Of a stretch of DNA of 64,000 bases, positions 33,822 to 42,311 are shown piece after piece. A program made the translations under genes and the position numbers. Below the pieces are notes generated by a model. That model made no database searches, was not told where the DNA came from, and saw nothing but the letters and a program-made list of their open reading frames with translations. Every line of letters starts with the position of its first letter. Positions within the stretch are counted from its first letter, which is position 1. Source of the stretch: JAWKXU01 sp020446465 (GTDB lineage Bacteria; Pseudomonadota; Alphaproteobacteria; Sphingomonadales; Sphingomonadaceae); assembly GCA_041396845.1 (NCBI GenBank), contig JAWKXU010000001.1:434001-498000 (forward strand), written 5' to 3'.

Positions 33822-34630
33822 CGGGTATCCGACGGGTTGCGGCTACCCGTCTGGGGCTGGGCGAGCCGGGCAATGCAGACGTCATCCGGGACATTGTGAC
33901 CGAAGAACCCGTTGCAATTGAATATAACGGGTTTGGCTATGCGGTGATGATGGCAACCCCGCTCGCGCTGGAAGATTTTGCAGTTGGTTTCACGCTCTCG
34001 GAAGGGCTGGTTGAATCGGCGGACGAAATCGAAAGCGTCAGCGCAGTGCCGGTCGATGGCGGGCAGGTTGTGCGGATTACATTGCCAGCCGATGCCATGG
34101 GGCCTGTCGTGAAACGCGCCCGGACCCGTGTAACTGAAAGTTCCTGCGGCCTTTGCGGGATGGATAATATCGAAACCGTTCTGGCCCCACTCCCTGCGGT
34201 AACGTCGCGCATCATGACAGATGCAGCCGCGCTTGCCCGCGCGCTGGCTGACCTTGAAAAGCACCAGCCGCTTGGCCGGGCGACAGGGGCAATGCACGCG
34301 GCGGCGTTCTGCCTGCCTGACGGGGAAATCCGCTATGCGGCGGAGGATGTGGGGCGGCACAACGCGTTCGATAAGTTGTTGGGTGCGCTTGCCCGCCAGA
34401 GAATTGCCCCCGCCAGCGGGTTCGTCCTGCTGACTGCCCGGTGCAGTTTTGAACTGGTCGAAAAGGCAGTGCGAGCCAATTGCCCACTGCTTGTCACGGT
34501 GTCCGCGCCGACAAGTCTGGCAGTGGAACGCGCGCAGCAGGCGGGCCTTGCTCTTGTGGCTTTGGCGCGCCCGGATTCGGCGCTGATTTTCAACGATCCC
34601 TGTGGTATCTTTACCAGCGATGGAGCGTAA
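33818..34630 (+). CDS. fdhD: formate dehydrogenase accessory sulfurtransferase
   Basis: A 270-residue FdhD/FdsC protein. It carries sulfur from IscS to the bis-MGD molybdenum cofactor before insertion into the catalytic subunit. The conserved CGLCG motif (Cys110 and Cys113) is intact, as is EDVGRHNAFDKLLG. It begins with GTG overlapping the fdsB stop. Here it lies between fdsB and fdsA, whereas many operons place it after fdsA. Confidence 0.95.
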   Translation: MTGIRRVAATRLGLGEPGNADVIRDIVTEEPVAIEYNGFGYAVMMATPLALEDFAVGFTLSEGLVESADEIESVSAVPVDGGQVVRITLPADAMGPVVKRARTRVTESSCGLCGMDNIETVLAPLPAVTSRIMTDAAALARALADLEKHQPLGRATGAMHAAAFCLPDGEIRYAAEDVGRHNAFDKLLGALARQRIAPASGFVLLTARCSFELVEKAVRANCPLLVTVSAPTSLAVERAQQAGLALVALARPDSALIFNDPCGIFTSDGA

Positions 34631-34632
34631 CG

Positions 34633-37476
34633 ATGGGATATGAAAAACAGGCCGATTTCGGCACGCCCGAAGTCCGGGCGGGCCAGTCTGTCACGCTGAC
34701 AATCGACGGGCGCACGGTGACGGTTCCCGCTGGCACCAGCGTGATGCGCGCGGCATCCGAATCTGGCGGATCAATTCCCAAACTCTGCGCGACAGATAAC
34801 CTGAAAGCCTTCGGGTCTTGCCGGCTTTGCCTTGTCGAGGTGGAAGGGGTGCGCGGCACGCCAGCCTCTTGCACAACCCCGGCAACCGACGGGATGGTTG
34901 TTCACACACAGACCGCGCGGCTCGAAAAGCTGCGGCGCGGGGTGATGGAGCTTTATATCTCCGATCATCCGCTCGATTGCCTGACCTGCAGTGCCAACAA
35001 CGATTGCGAATTGCAGGATGAAGCGGCGGCCGTGGGCGTGCGCGATGTGCGCTATGGTTATGACGGGGCCAGCCATCTGGGGCAGGCGCCGGATTTGTCG
35101 AACCCCTATTTCCTTTTTGCGCCTGACAAGTGCATCGTCTGTTCGCGCTGCGTGCGCGCTTGTGACGAAGTGCAGGGCACGCTGGCGCTGACTGTCGATG
35201 GGCGCGGCTTTGCCAGCAAGGTCAGCGCGGGGCAGGCTGGTGATGATTTCCTGTCCAGCGAATGTGTATCCTGCGGGGCCTGTGTGCAGACCTGCCCGAC
35301 AGCCGCATTGATGGAAAAGAGCGTCAAGGCGCACGGCAAACCTGAACGCAGCGTGGTGACGACTTGCGCCTATTGTGGCGTCGGCTGCACCTTCCGGGCA
35401 GAAATGCGCGGGGAGCAACTGGTGCGTATGGTGCCGTGGAAGGATGGCAAGGCCAATCGCGGGCATTCCTGTGTCAAGGGACGCTTTGCCTGGGGCTATG
35501 CCAACCACAAGGACCGGATCACCTCGCCCATGGTGCGCGATAGCATTGACCAGCCCTGGCGTGAGGTCAGCTGGGATGAGGCGATCAGGTTCGCGGCAGG
35601 GCGGCTCCGGTCCATTCGTGAACAGCATGGGGCGAGAGCGCTGGGCGGCATTACCTCCAGCCGTTGCACCAATGAAGAGACGTTCCTTGTGCAGAAGCTG
35701 GTCCGTGCCGGGTTTGGCAGTAACAATGTCGATACATGCGCGCGGGTTTGCCATTCGCCCACGGGATATGGCCTGAAGACGACATTTGGCACGTCGGCGG
35801 GGACGCAGGATTTTGACAGCGTTGAACACAGCGATGTCATTCTGGTAATCGGTGCGAACCCGACAGATGCCCACCCTGTTTTTGCCAGCCGTATGAAACG
35901 CCGTTTGCGTGAAGGCGCAAAGCTGATCGTGATCGACCCGCGACGGATTGACCTTGTCCGCTCCCCGCATATCGAAGCGGCGCATCACCTTGCCTTGCAA
36001 CCGGGAACCAATGTCGCAGTGCTGACGGCAATGGCGCATGTCATCGTCACCGAAGGGCTGGCGGATGAGGCTTTCGTCAAGGAACGCTGCGAGATTGACG
36101 CATACGAAGATTGGGCACGCTTCGTGGCTGACGATCGGCACAGCCCCGAATTTCTGGAGAGCGTGACGCGTGTTCCCGCGCAGGACTTGCGTGCTGCTTC
36201 CCGCCTGCTCGCCACGGGCGGAAACGGCGCGATCTATTACGGTCTTGGCGTTACCGAACATTCGCAAGGGTCCAGCACTGTCATGGCCATTGCCAACCTT
36301 GCCATGGCGACAGGCAACATTGGCCGGCCCGGTGTTGGCGTGAACCCGCTTCGCGGCCAGAATAACGTGCAGGGGTCATGCGACATGGGCAGCTTCCCGC
36401 ACGAATTGTCCGGTTATCGGCACATATCGGATGGCGACGTGCGCGCGCAGTTTGAAGCGGACTGGAAAGTCACGCTCGATGCAGAGCCGGGGCTTCGCAT
36501 CAACAACATGCTGGACGCCGCTGTCGATGGCACGTTCAGGGGGATCTATATTCAGGGGGAGGATATCCTCCAGTCAGATCCCAATACGCACCATGTTGCA
36601 GCAGGGCTGGCGGCCATGGATTGCGTTATTGTCCATGACCTTTTCCTCAACGAAACGGCGACCTATGCTCATGTCTTCCTGCCGGGCAGCACGTTTCTTG
36701 AAAAGAATGGCACGTTCACCAATGCGGAGCGGCGTATTCAGCCGGTTCGAAAGGTGATGGACCCGGCGAACGGGTATGAAGACTGGGAAGTCACGCAACT
36801 GCTTGCCAATGCGCTTGGCCTTGGCTGGAGCTACGCGCATCCATCCGAAGTGCTTGCCGAGATTGCACGGCTTACTCCTACATTTGCGGGCGTGACATGG
36901 GACAGGCTCTGCAACGAAGGGTCATTGCAGTGGCCGGTTAACGACCAGTTCCCCGATGGCGCACCTGTTATGCACGTTGACGGCTTCGTGCGCGGCAAGG
37001 GCAAATTCGTCGTGACCGACTATGTCCCGACGGATGAAAGAACCGGCCCGCGTTTTCCGCTGTTGCTGACGACAGGGCGAATCCTTTCGCAATACAATGT
37101 CGGGGCGCAGACACGGCGCACCGCCAATACCGCGTGGCACCCGGAAGACTTGCTGGAAATCCACCCTGCCGATGCGGAGAATCGCGGATTGCAAGATGGT
37201 GACTGGGCGCGCCTGTCCAGCCGCACCGGGGAGACGACCTTGCGCGTCAAGGTGACCGACCGGGTCGCGCCGGGCGTTGTCTATACCACATTCCACCATC
37301 CCCAGACGCAGGCCAACGTGGTGACTACCGACTATTCCGATTGGGCAACCAACTGCCCGGAATACAAGGTGACGGCAGTGCAGGTCATGCCGTCCAACGG
37401 GCCGAGCGAGTGGCAGCGCGATTATGCCGACCATGCGGAAAAAGGGCGGCGTATCGAAGCCGAGCCTGCCGAATGA
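34633..37476 (+). CDS. fdsA: NAD-dependent formate dehydrogenase, alpha (catalytic molybdenum) subunit
   Basis: The 947-residue catalytic subunit. Regions in order: an N-terminal NuoG-like [2Fe-2S] domain (CATDNLKAFGSCRLCLVE); a His-Cys3 segment (DHPLDCLTCSANNDCELQ); two ferredoxin clusters (CIVCSRCVRACDE and CVSCGACVQTCPT); the FdhF-type [4Fe-4S] site (CAYCGVGC); and the bis-MGD domains. The molybdenum ligand is probably Cys373, followed by His374 (CARVCHSPTGYG). No selenocysteine (TGA) is used. The ATG at 34633 has GGAG seven bases upstream; an earlier in-frame GTG extension inside fdhD is rejected. Confidence 0.95.
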   Translation: MGYEKQADFGTPEVRAGQSVTLTIDGRTVTVPAGTSVMRAASESGGSIPKLCATDNLKAFGSCRLCLVEVEGVRGTPASCTTPATDGMVVHTQTARLEKLRRGVMELYISDHPLDCLTCSANNDCELQDEAAAVGVRDVRYGYDGASHLGQAPDLSNPYFLFAPDKCIVCSRCVRACDEVQGTLALTVDGRGFASKVSAGQAGDDFLSSECVSCGACVQTCPTAALMEKSVKAHGKPERSVVTTCAYCGVGCTFRAEMRGEQLVRMVPWKDGKANRGHSCVKGRFAWGYANHKDRITSPMVRDSIDQPWREVSWDEAIRFAAGRLRSIREQHGARALGGITSSRCTNEETFLVQKLVRAGFGSNNVDTCARVCHSPTGYGLKTTFGTSAGTQDFDSVEHSDVILVIGANPTDAHPVFASRMKRRLREGAKLIVIDPRRIDLVRSPHIEAAHHLALQPGTNVAVLTAMAHVIVTEGLADEAFVKERCEIDAYEDWARFVADDRHSPEFLESVTRVPAQDLRAASRLLATGGNGAIYYGLGVTEHSQGSSTVMAIANLAMATGNIGRPGVGVNPLRGQNNVQGSCDMGSFPHELSGYRHISDGDVRAQFEADWKVTLDAEPGLRINNMLDAAVDGTFRGIYIQGEDILQSDPNTHHVAAGLAAMDCVIVHDLFLNETATYAHVFLPGSTFLEKNGTFTNAERRIQPVRKVMDPANGYEDWEVTQLLANALGLGWSYAHPSEVLAEIARLTPTFAGVTWDRLCNEGSLQWPVNDQFPDGAPVMHVDGFVRGKGKFVVTDYVPTDERTGPRFPLLLTTGRILSQYNVGAQTRRTANTAWHPEDLLEIHPADAENRGLQDGDWARLSSRTGETTLRVKVTDRVAPGVVYTTFHHPQTQANVVTTDYSDWATNCPEYKVTAVQVMPSNGPSEWQRDYADHAEKGRRIEAEPAE

Positions 37477-37694
37477 CTGACGTCGCCGCAAAACTCGTCC
37501 GTATGGCCAACCAGATCGCAGCGAACTTTGCCGCGCAGGGTGAGGCCGAAGCCATCCGCGCGACGGCGGACCACATCCGGTTGTTCTGGGATCCGCGCAT
37601 GAAGGCGGGCATTCTTGCGGGGGATCGCAGCGAGTTGTCGCCGGTGGCGTGCGCCGCGATAGACCAGCTTTCAGCAGAGGTGCGCGCTGGCTAA
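37473..37694 (+). CDS. fdsD: formate dehydrogenase delta subunit
   Basis: A 73-residue protein starting MTDVAAKLVRMANQIAANFA and containing HIRLFWDPRMKAGILAG, typical of FdsD. FdsD is needed for a stable, active Fds enzyme and may take part in cofactor insertion. Its ATG overlaps the fdsA stop (ATGA). Its TAA stop lies inside the terminal arm of the palindromic repeat that follows. Confidence 0.92.
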   Translation: MTDVAAKLVRMANQIAANFAAQGEAEAIRATADHIRLFWDPRMKAGILAGDRSELSPVACAAIDQLSAEVRAG

Positions 37695-37855
37695 AGCATT
37701 TCGAGAAAAAGTTGATAGACTTTTTCGGCCAGGAAATGCGACAAATCAAAAACCTATAGTGTTTCTGCCGATTCAACTTTTTCTCGACATGTGACGTGAC
37801 CCCCTGATTTTCCTCCACGAGCGATTAGAGTCTGGCCTTGAAGGAAGGACAGACG

Positions 37856-38122
37856 ATGAAGCGTACGAGGTTTTCAGAAGAGCAGATTATCGGGGTGCTG
37901 AAGGAAGCGGAGGCGGGAGCCAAGACCGCTGACCTGGCCCGTCGGCACGGTGTATCTGAAGCGACGATCTACAACTGGAAGTCGAAGTATGGCGGGATGG
38001 AAGTGTCCGATGCCCGCCGACTGAAGGAGCTCGAGAGCGAGAACGCCAAGCTCAAGCGGCTGCTGGCCGATGCGATGCTGGACAAGGCTGCTCTGAAGGA
38101 TCTTCTGGCAAAAAAGTTCTGA
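37856..38122 (+). CDS. IS3-family transposase OrfA
   Basis: An 88-residue protein with an HTH_Tnp_1 helix-turn-helix (FSEEQIIGVLKEAEAGAKTA, then LARRHGVSEATIYNWKSKYG) and a C-terminal leucine-zipper-like helix (ELESENAKLKRLLADAMLDK). It binds the IS ends and regulates transposition. The ATG at 37856 has AAGGAAGGA seven bases upstream. The stop comes just after the A6G slippery site. Confidence 0.94.
   Translation: MKRTRFSEEQIIGVLKEAEAGAKTADLARRHGVSEATIYNWKSKYGGMEVSDARRLKELESENAKLKRLLADAMLDKAALKDLLAKKF
38110..38116 (+). promoter_or_regulatory. programmed -1 frameshift site A-AAA-AAG
   Basis: The heptamer A AAA AAG is read in the OrfA frame as gcA-AAA-AAG, seven bases before the OrfA stop. 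Slipping back one base joins OrfA to OrfB (giving KKVLTPAAQREAV), the standard IS3-family mechanism for making the OrfAB transposase. Confidence 0.85.
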
Positions 38123-38160
38123 CGCCCGCCGCGCAGCGGGAAGCTGTTGCTCATCTCCAG

Positions 38161-39027
38161 GTGTGCCACGGGATGAGCGAGCGGCGGGCGTGCCGTGTTA
38201 TCGATGCTGATCGCAAAAGCGTGCGTTACCGTTCCACCCGGGACGATGATGCCGAGCTTCGCGAGAAGCTGCGCGAGCTGGCCAACCAGCGTCGCCGGTT
38301 CGGCTATCGCCGTCTGCATATCCTGCTGCGCCGGGAGGGGATCATGATCAACCGCAAGAAGACCCAGAGGCTCTACAAGGAAGAAGGGCTGGCAGTAAGG
38401 CGACGACGAAGCCGCAGGCGTGCTGTTGGCACAAGGGCACCTGCTCCGGTTCTGGCGCTGCCGAACCAGCGCTGGAGCCTGGACTTTGTTCACGACCAGA
38501 TGGCTTCGGGAAGACGGTTCCGGGTGCTCAACGTGGTCGATGACGTGACCCGGGAGTGCCTGGCAGCGGTGCCGGACACCTCGATCTCTGGTCGCCGTGT
38601 CGTTCGCGAGCTGACCGCACTGATCGAACAGCGCGGCAAGCCAGGCATGATCGTCAGCGACAATGGCACCGAGCTCACCAGCAACGCTGTGCTGGCATGG
38701 TGCGGCGAGGTCGGCGTGGAGTGGCATTACATCGCGCCCGGAAGGCCGATGCAGAATGGCTATGTCGAGAGCTTCAATGGCCGCATGCGCGACGAACTGC
38801 TCAACGAGACGCTGTTCTTGAGCATGGCCCATGCCCGTGTCGAGATCGCGGCCTGGGTCGAAGACTACAATCGGGAGCGACCACACTCGTCTCTCGGTTA
38901 CGCAACACCGGCGGCGTTCGCCGCTGAACTGGATAAGCAATGGCCTGCTTCGCTACGCCCTACGGGCTCCGCTACGCAGCCCATTGCTTCAACCGCGCTT
39001 ATGCGCAAAACAACCGCCCGGCTCTAA
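38161..39027 (+). CDS. IS3-family transposase OrfB (DDE integrase core)
   Basis: The frame is open from the slippery site at about 38111; the first possible independent start is the GTG at 38161. It has an HTH_21 segment (RRFGYRRLHILLRREGI) and the rve integrase core with catalytic acids in WSLDFVHD, VSDNGTE and YVESFNGRMRDE, then HSSLGYATPAAFA. It is normally made as an OrfAB fusion by -1 frameshifting. The tail after about residue 260 is Ser/Thr-rich and not conserved. Confidence 0.93.
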   Translation: MCHGMSERRACRVIDADRKSVRYRSTRDDDAELREKLRELANQRRRFGYRRLHILLRREGIMINRKKTQRLYKEEGLAVRRRRSRRRAVGTRAPAPVLALPNQRWSLDFVHDQMASGRRFRVLNVVDDVTRECLAAVPDTSISGRRVVRELTALIEQRGKPGMIVSDNGTELTSNAVLAWCGEVGVEWHYIAPGRPMQNGYVESFNGRMRDELLNETLFLSMAHARVEIAAWVEDYNRERPHSSLGYATPAAFAAELDKQWPASLRPTGSATQPIASTALMRKTTARL

Positions 39028-39141
39028 TCCCAGCTGGGGGAAAGCTGGGGGTCACGTCACATGCTCTAAGGCAAGAGTCTTCAATCCGTAACATTCAGCG
39101 CGAATGCTCTGGCCATGCCATTTTCCGATTCGGAGGTTGCC

Positions 39142-39378
39142 ATGGCAAGTGCAGAGGCGTTGCGGCTGTCCGCAGGGAATAATGCCATTCTATTCGATAA
39201 TGATCTGCGCGTGCAGGAGGTGCAAACCCCGCTCGGCACGGTCCGGCTTACCGTGCGGGCGATTGCACAGGCAGAAGGGTTCGTGTTCTGCCGTCATCGG
39301 CGGGCAACGCCTGTCGCTTTGACACTGGAGGAATGGGAGGCGCTGCCCATGGCTTCAGAAACCGATTACGACGTCTGA
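39142..39378 (+). CDS. small hypothetical protein
   Basis: I do not recognise this 78-residue protein. It has no signal peptide or membrane helix and is mixed alpha/beta (LFDNDLRVQEVQTPLGTVRL, VFCRHRRATPVALTLEEWEA). The ATG at 39142 has GGAGG five bases upstream; an earlier ATG at 39115 has no such site. It lies between the IS and the 3' end of the type IV secretion operon, on the opposite strand to that operon. Confidence 0.6.
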   Translation: MASAEALRLSAGNNAILFDNDLRVQEVQTPLGTVRLTVRAIAQAEGFVFCRHRRATPVALTLEEWEALPMASETDYDV

Positions 39379-39391
39379 AGTTCGGATAATA

Positions 39392-40390
39392 TCACAACAA
39401 TTCATGACTTTCGGCGATTGCGGTAATGCCGCGCTTGCCATTTTCGCGCCCCAGTTGAACGAATACGTCGATGACCGACGCCGCATAGGCAATCGTGTCG
39501 CTGCGGGTGAGGCCGATGCCTGTCTGCATGACCATCAGCGACAACTGTTCGAGCGCCCCGCGCAGAGAATTGGCGTGAATGGTCGAAAATGAACCGGGGT
39601 GGCCGGTGTTGATCGCGCGCAGGAAGCTGACGGATTCAGCCCCGCGCAATTCGCCCAGCACGATCCGGTCTGGCCGCAGGCGCAGCGCGGACTGAAGCAG
39701 TTCGTTCGCAGTTACCTTCGCTTCGCCCAGTTCACCCTTGATGGCGACAAGCCCAACGCCATTATCGCCCGGAAGGCGCAATTCCGGTGTATCTTCGACC
39801 AGAATGACACGTTCGTGTCCGGGGATTTCAGCCAGCATGGCGTTCAGGAATGTGGTCTTGCCGGTTGAAGTGCCACCCGAAACCAGCACAGTCTTGCGCC
39901 GGGCAATGGCTTCGCGCAGCCACGCAATCGGCTGCGTCGTCTTGTCCGGCATGGGCGCTTGGCGAAGCGGCGTCAAAGGCCCCTGATCGTATGCGTCGAG
40001 CGTCAGATCCAGCCTGCGGTGCCTGCGGATCGCCATGACCCAGCCATCGCGCGTGGCGGGTGGTCCGCAAAACTGGATGCGCGCGCCATCGGGCAGCGTA
40101 GCGCCCAGCAAGGGGTGTTCGCGGTTGATGCCCTGATGGCTTACCCGTGCGACCTGTTCTGCAAGGCGTTGAACCAGCCGGGAATCGATTTCGGGCGCTT
40201 CGATGCGTTGCATCCCGCCTGCGGTCGCATCTTCCACCCAGACTTCGCCGGGCCGGTTAACGAGTATTTCCGTAACCGTGTCCTTCTCCAGCCATGCACG
40301 GAACGGCGCGAGATAGGCGTCAAGATAGACGTTGGCCGATAGCTCAGGCCCTTGTGTCACGCCGGGCAAAGTGTGGAGCACGGCATTCAT
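39392..40390 (-). CDS. virB11: type IV secretion ATPase VirB11
   Basis: A 332-residue hexameric ATPase of the VirB11/PulE family. Walker A is GGTSTGKTT (residues 172-180). The Asp box VILVEDTPELRLP, Walker B RPDRIVLGELRGAES and the His box TGHPGSFSTIHANS are all intact. VirB11 powers substrate transfer and pilus assembly at the inner membrane. It is the last gene of the operon. Its ATG overlaps the virB10 stop by four bases. Confidence 0.94.
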   Translation of the reverse strand: MNAVLHTLPGVTQGPELSANVYLDAYLAPFRAWLEKDTVTEILVNRPGEVWVEDATAGGMQRIEAPEIDSRLVQRLAEQVARVSHQGINREHPLLGATLPDGARIQFCGPPATRDGWVMAIRRHRRLDLTLDAYDQGPLTPLRQAPMPDKTTQPIAWLREAIARRKTVLVSGGTSTGKTTFLNAMLAEIPGHERVILVEDTPELRLPGDNGVGLVAIKGELGEAKVTANELLQSALRLRPDRIVLGELRGAESVSFLRAINTGHPGSFSTIHANSLRGALEQLSLMVMQTGIGLTRSDTIAYAASVIDVFVQLGRENGKRGITAIAESHELL

Positions 40391-41517
40391 TGGCTCGCCA
40401 CGCGTGAAAAATCGAGATCGCGGGCCGTAAAGACGCGGATCGGTTCGCCCTGCCGCACGCGCACGGTTGGCCCGATCTGGCTATCCTGCTGCACGGCGGC
40501 TGCGGCTGCGCTCTGCCCGCCACCCAGCACGAGCGAAGACCCGCCGCTGGCGATGGTTGACAATCCGCCGATGACGGACAGCAGCATTGCTGAGCCGAAC
40601 CGTTTGAAAAAGTGGCTGTTGACCTTGCCCGGCAGACCGGTGTTGCCGGCAAAATCGGTGGCCGGGGATGCCAGCGCAACCGATGCCCCATCGGGGCGGA
40701 TGAGCCGCGTCCATATAACATAGGCGCGTTTCTGCCCCCCTTGCAGCCCGCTTTGATACTGGCCAATCAGGCGCGAACTGCGCGGCACCAGCACCCGGCT
40801 GCCATCGAATGAACGCACATCGCGGCTGACAACGGCGCGGACATAGCCCGGAACATTGGTATCGATCGCCGTTTCGAGGATCGCGGGGATCAGCGTGCCC
40901 TGCGTGACAGTGGTGGATGGATCGACCATCGCAGTTGCCTGCGCTGTTGCCCCGCCAACCCCGCCGATGCGGCTGGCAAAGTCGCTGGCGGAATTGCCCT
41001 GTTTGCCAGCTTCGCCCGCTGCAACGGGGTCTGTGGGGCTGGGCAACACGCTTGCATCGAATACGATTGTCGGATTGGCATTGGGGTTTGCAGCCGGTGT
41101 CAGCGAAGTCTGCGGCGGGTTGGCGAGCACGGCCTGCGGGGCTGGGTCTGCGGCGGGTGCTGGCGCGGCCACTTGTGGTTTTGGCTTGCTGTCTTGCGGT
41201 GTCTGCGCGGGTGCAAGGGCAGCCGGGCTGGCTGGCTGCTGCGCCGGGGCGCTTGTATTGACATCCGCCGATTGGCTGGCGACGCGTGCGGTGTCCATGC
41301 TCCACAACGTCACCGCGCCAAGCAGGGCAACGATTGCCACGCCTGCAACCAGACCAAGCGCGTCGGACCGCGTGGATTTTCGTGCGACAATGGGGAAGGC
41401 GTTGCGGCTGGCAAGATCAATGATTTCGGCTGACATACCATCGCGCGGATCGCGATCATTGGAATTGGCCGCAGTTGTGCCCTTGCGGCCTGGCAATTGC
41501 ATGGCAACGCGCATCAT
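40387..41517 (-). CDS. virB10: type IV secretion core protein VirB10
   Basis: A 376-residue protein with a short cytoplasmic N-terminus, one transmembrane helix (DALGLVAGVAIVALLGAVTLW), a long Pro/Ala-rich periplasmic linker (about residues 75-150), and the C-terminal TrbI/VirB10 domain. That domain contains GTLIPAILETAIDTNVPGYV and SRLIGQYQSGLQGGQKRAYV. VirB10 spans both membranes and forms the outer-membrane pore with VirB9. Its start overlaps virB9 by four bases. Confidence 0.93.
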   Translation of the reverse strand: MMRVAMQLPGRKGTTAANSNDRDPRDGMSAEIIDLASRNAFPIVARKSTRSDALGLVAGVAIVALLGAVTLWSMDTARVASQSADVNTSAPAQQPASPAALAPAQTPQDSKPKPQVAAPAPAADPAPQAVLANPPQTSLTPAANPNANPTIVFDASVLPSPTDPVAAGEAGKQGNSASDFASRIGGVGGATAQATAMVDPSTTVTQGTLIPAILETAIDTNVPGYVRAVVSRDVRSFDGSRVLVPRSSRLIGQYQSGLQGGQKRAYVIWTRLIRPDGASVALASPATDFAGNTGLPGKVNSHFFKRFGSAMLLSVIGGLSTIASGGSSLVLGGGQSAAAAAVQQDSQIGPTVRVRQGEPIRVFTARDLDFSRVASQ

Positions 41518-42311
41518 TCAGCTCCTTCTGCACGGGCAAGCGCCGAATCGGGGCGACCTTCGTCGTTCGGTTTTTTGGGTTGCTGGTTCACCAGCGTCGC
41601 GCTGTCGCGCCCGGAACGCAGGATGATTTCGGCAGGAACCCCATCGACAACGACAGTGTCGCCACGCACCGAATAGTTTACCGGGCCTTCGACGCCTTCG
41701 TCGTTTGTCACCAGAATGGCGGGGACGGAATTGCCAGCGGGCCAGTTGAGGAACGTCGCCTCGCCATCGTCGTAAATGCGCGCCGGGATAAGTTTGCGCG
41801 TTCCCCTGGAAGTCCACGCAAAGTTCAGTTCGGCAGGATCGACAACCGCATAAGGATCACTGGCGGCAGCAATTTCGGTAGCGTTGGGGCCTTGTGGCCC
41901 ATTGCCTGCTGCCTGTGCCTGTTTTTCGTCATCTGGGTAGGAAAAACGCAGGACATAAAGCGGGCGTGCCGACGGATTGGCCACAAGATCGAAAAGATAT
42001 GTGCGGCGCGTCGTTACAACTGTCATGTTGGTTGACGCTTTTGCCTGCAGCGGTTTGACGAACAGCAGGTTTGCGCGCTTGTTGGGCGTTACTTGCCATT
42101 CGTTCGAATTGCCGATGGCGACGTTTTCGATCAGTTCGCTTTCGCCAAACTCGATCGTTGCCTGAATGTTGGTCTTTGCTTCGATCCGCACCACTTCGTC
42201 GGGGTCGTATGGCCGTTCGACAAGGCGCCGGTCGGCCCCATGGGCGGGCGTCGCCATGGCTGTGGCCAGCAAGGCAAGGGCGGAGGTGGCGGGCGCAATG
42301 GCACGGATCAT
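41514..42311 (-). CDS. virB9: type IV secretion core protein VirB9
   Basis: A 265-residue VirB9/CagX protein with a signal peptide (ending TPAHG-AD). The N-terminal domain has YDPDEVVRIEAKTNIQATIEF and TRRTYLFDLVANP; the C-terminal domain has NFAWTSRGTRKLIPARIYDD. In a standard core complex VirB7 lipoprotein stabilises VirB9; no virB7 is seen here. The start overlaps the virB6 stop (ATGA), which leaves no room for virB8, the usual neighbour at this point. Confidence 0.92.
   Translation of the reverse strand: MIRAIAPATSALALLATAMATPAHGADRRLVERPYDPDEVVRIEAKTNIQATIEFGESELIENVAIGNSNEWQVTPNKRANLLFVKPLQAKASTNMTVVTTRRTYLFDLVANPSARPLYVLRFSYPDDEKQAQAAGNGPQGPNATEIAAASDPYAVVDPAELNFAWTSRGTRKLIPARIYDDGEATFLNWPAGNSVPAILVTNDEGVEGPVNYSVRGDTVVVDGVPAEIILRSGRDSATLVNQQPKKPNDEGRPDSALARAEGAE

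Larger units (their letters stand above)
37792..39059 (+). mobile_element. IS3-family insertion sequence, 1,268 bp, CATG target duplication
   Basis: The ends are inverted repeats, TGACGTGACCCCC at the left and GGGGGTCACGTCA at the right, starting with TG and ending with CA. CATG flanks both sides (37788-37791, 39060-39063), a 4-bp target duplication as in the IS407 group. Two overlapping frames encode OrfA (helix-turn-helix) and OrfB (DDE transposase) linked by a -1 slippery site. Both frames are intact, so the element is probably active. Confidence 0.93.
37692..39069. repeat. palindromic dispersed intergenic repeat, copy 2, interrupted by an IS
   Basis: The left arm (37692-37715, TAAAGCATTTCGAG then AAAAAGTTGA) and the right arm (37773-37791 continued at 39064-39069) are inverted copies with two mismatches in about 24 bases. 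The core matches copy 1 at 3671-3775 on the opposite strand. The right arm is split by the IS3-family element at CATG. Removing the IS and one CATG restores a continuous element of about 105 bp. Confidence 0.8.

Noticed and set aside
34480..34632. An N-terminal extension of the fdsA frame into fdhD
   Set aside because: The extension has no homology to FdsA, while the ATG at 34633 has a ribosome-binding site and begins the conserved region.
34771..36267. A 498-codon minus-strand frame opposite fdsA
   Set aside because: fdsA has all expected cluster and cofactor motifs, and the antisense frame is uninformative.
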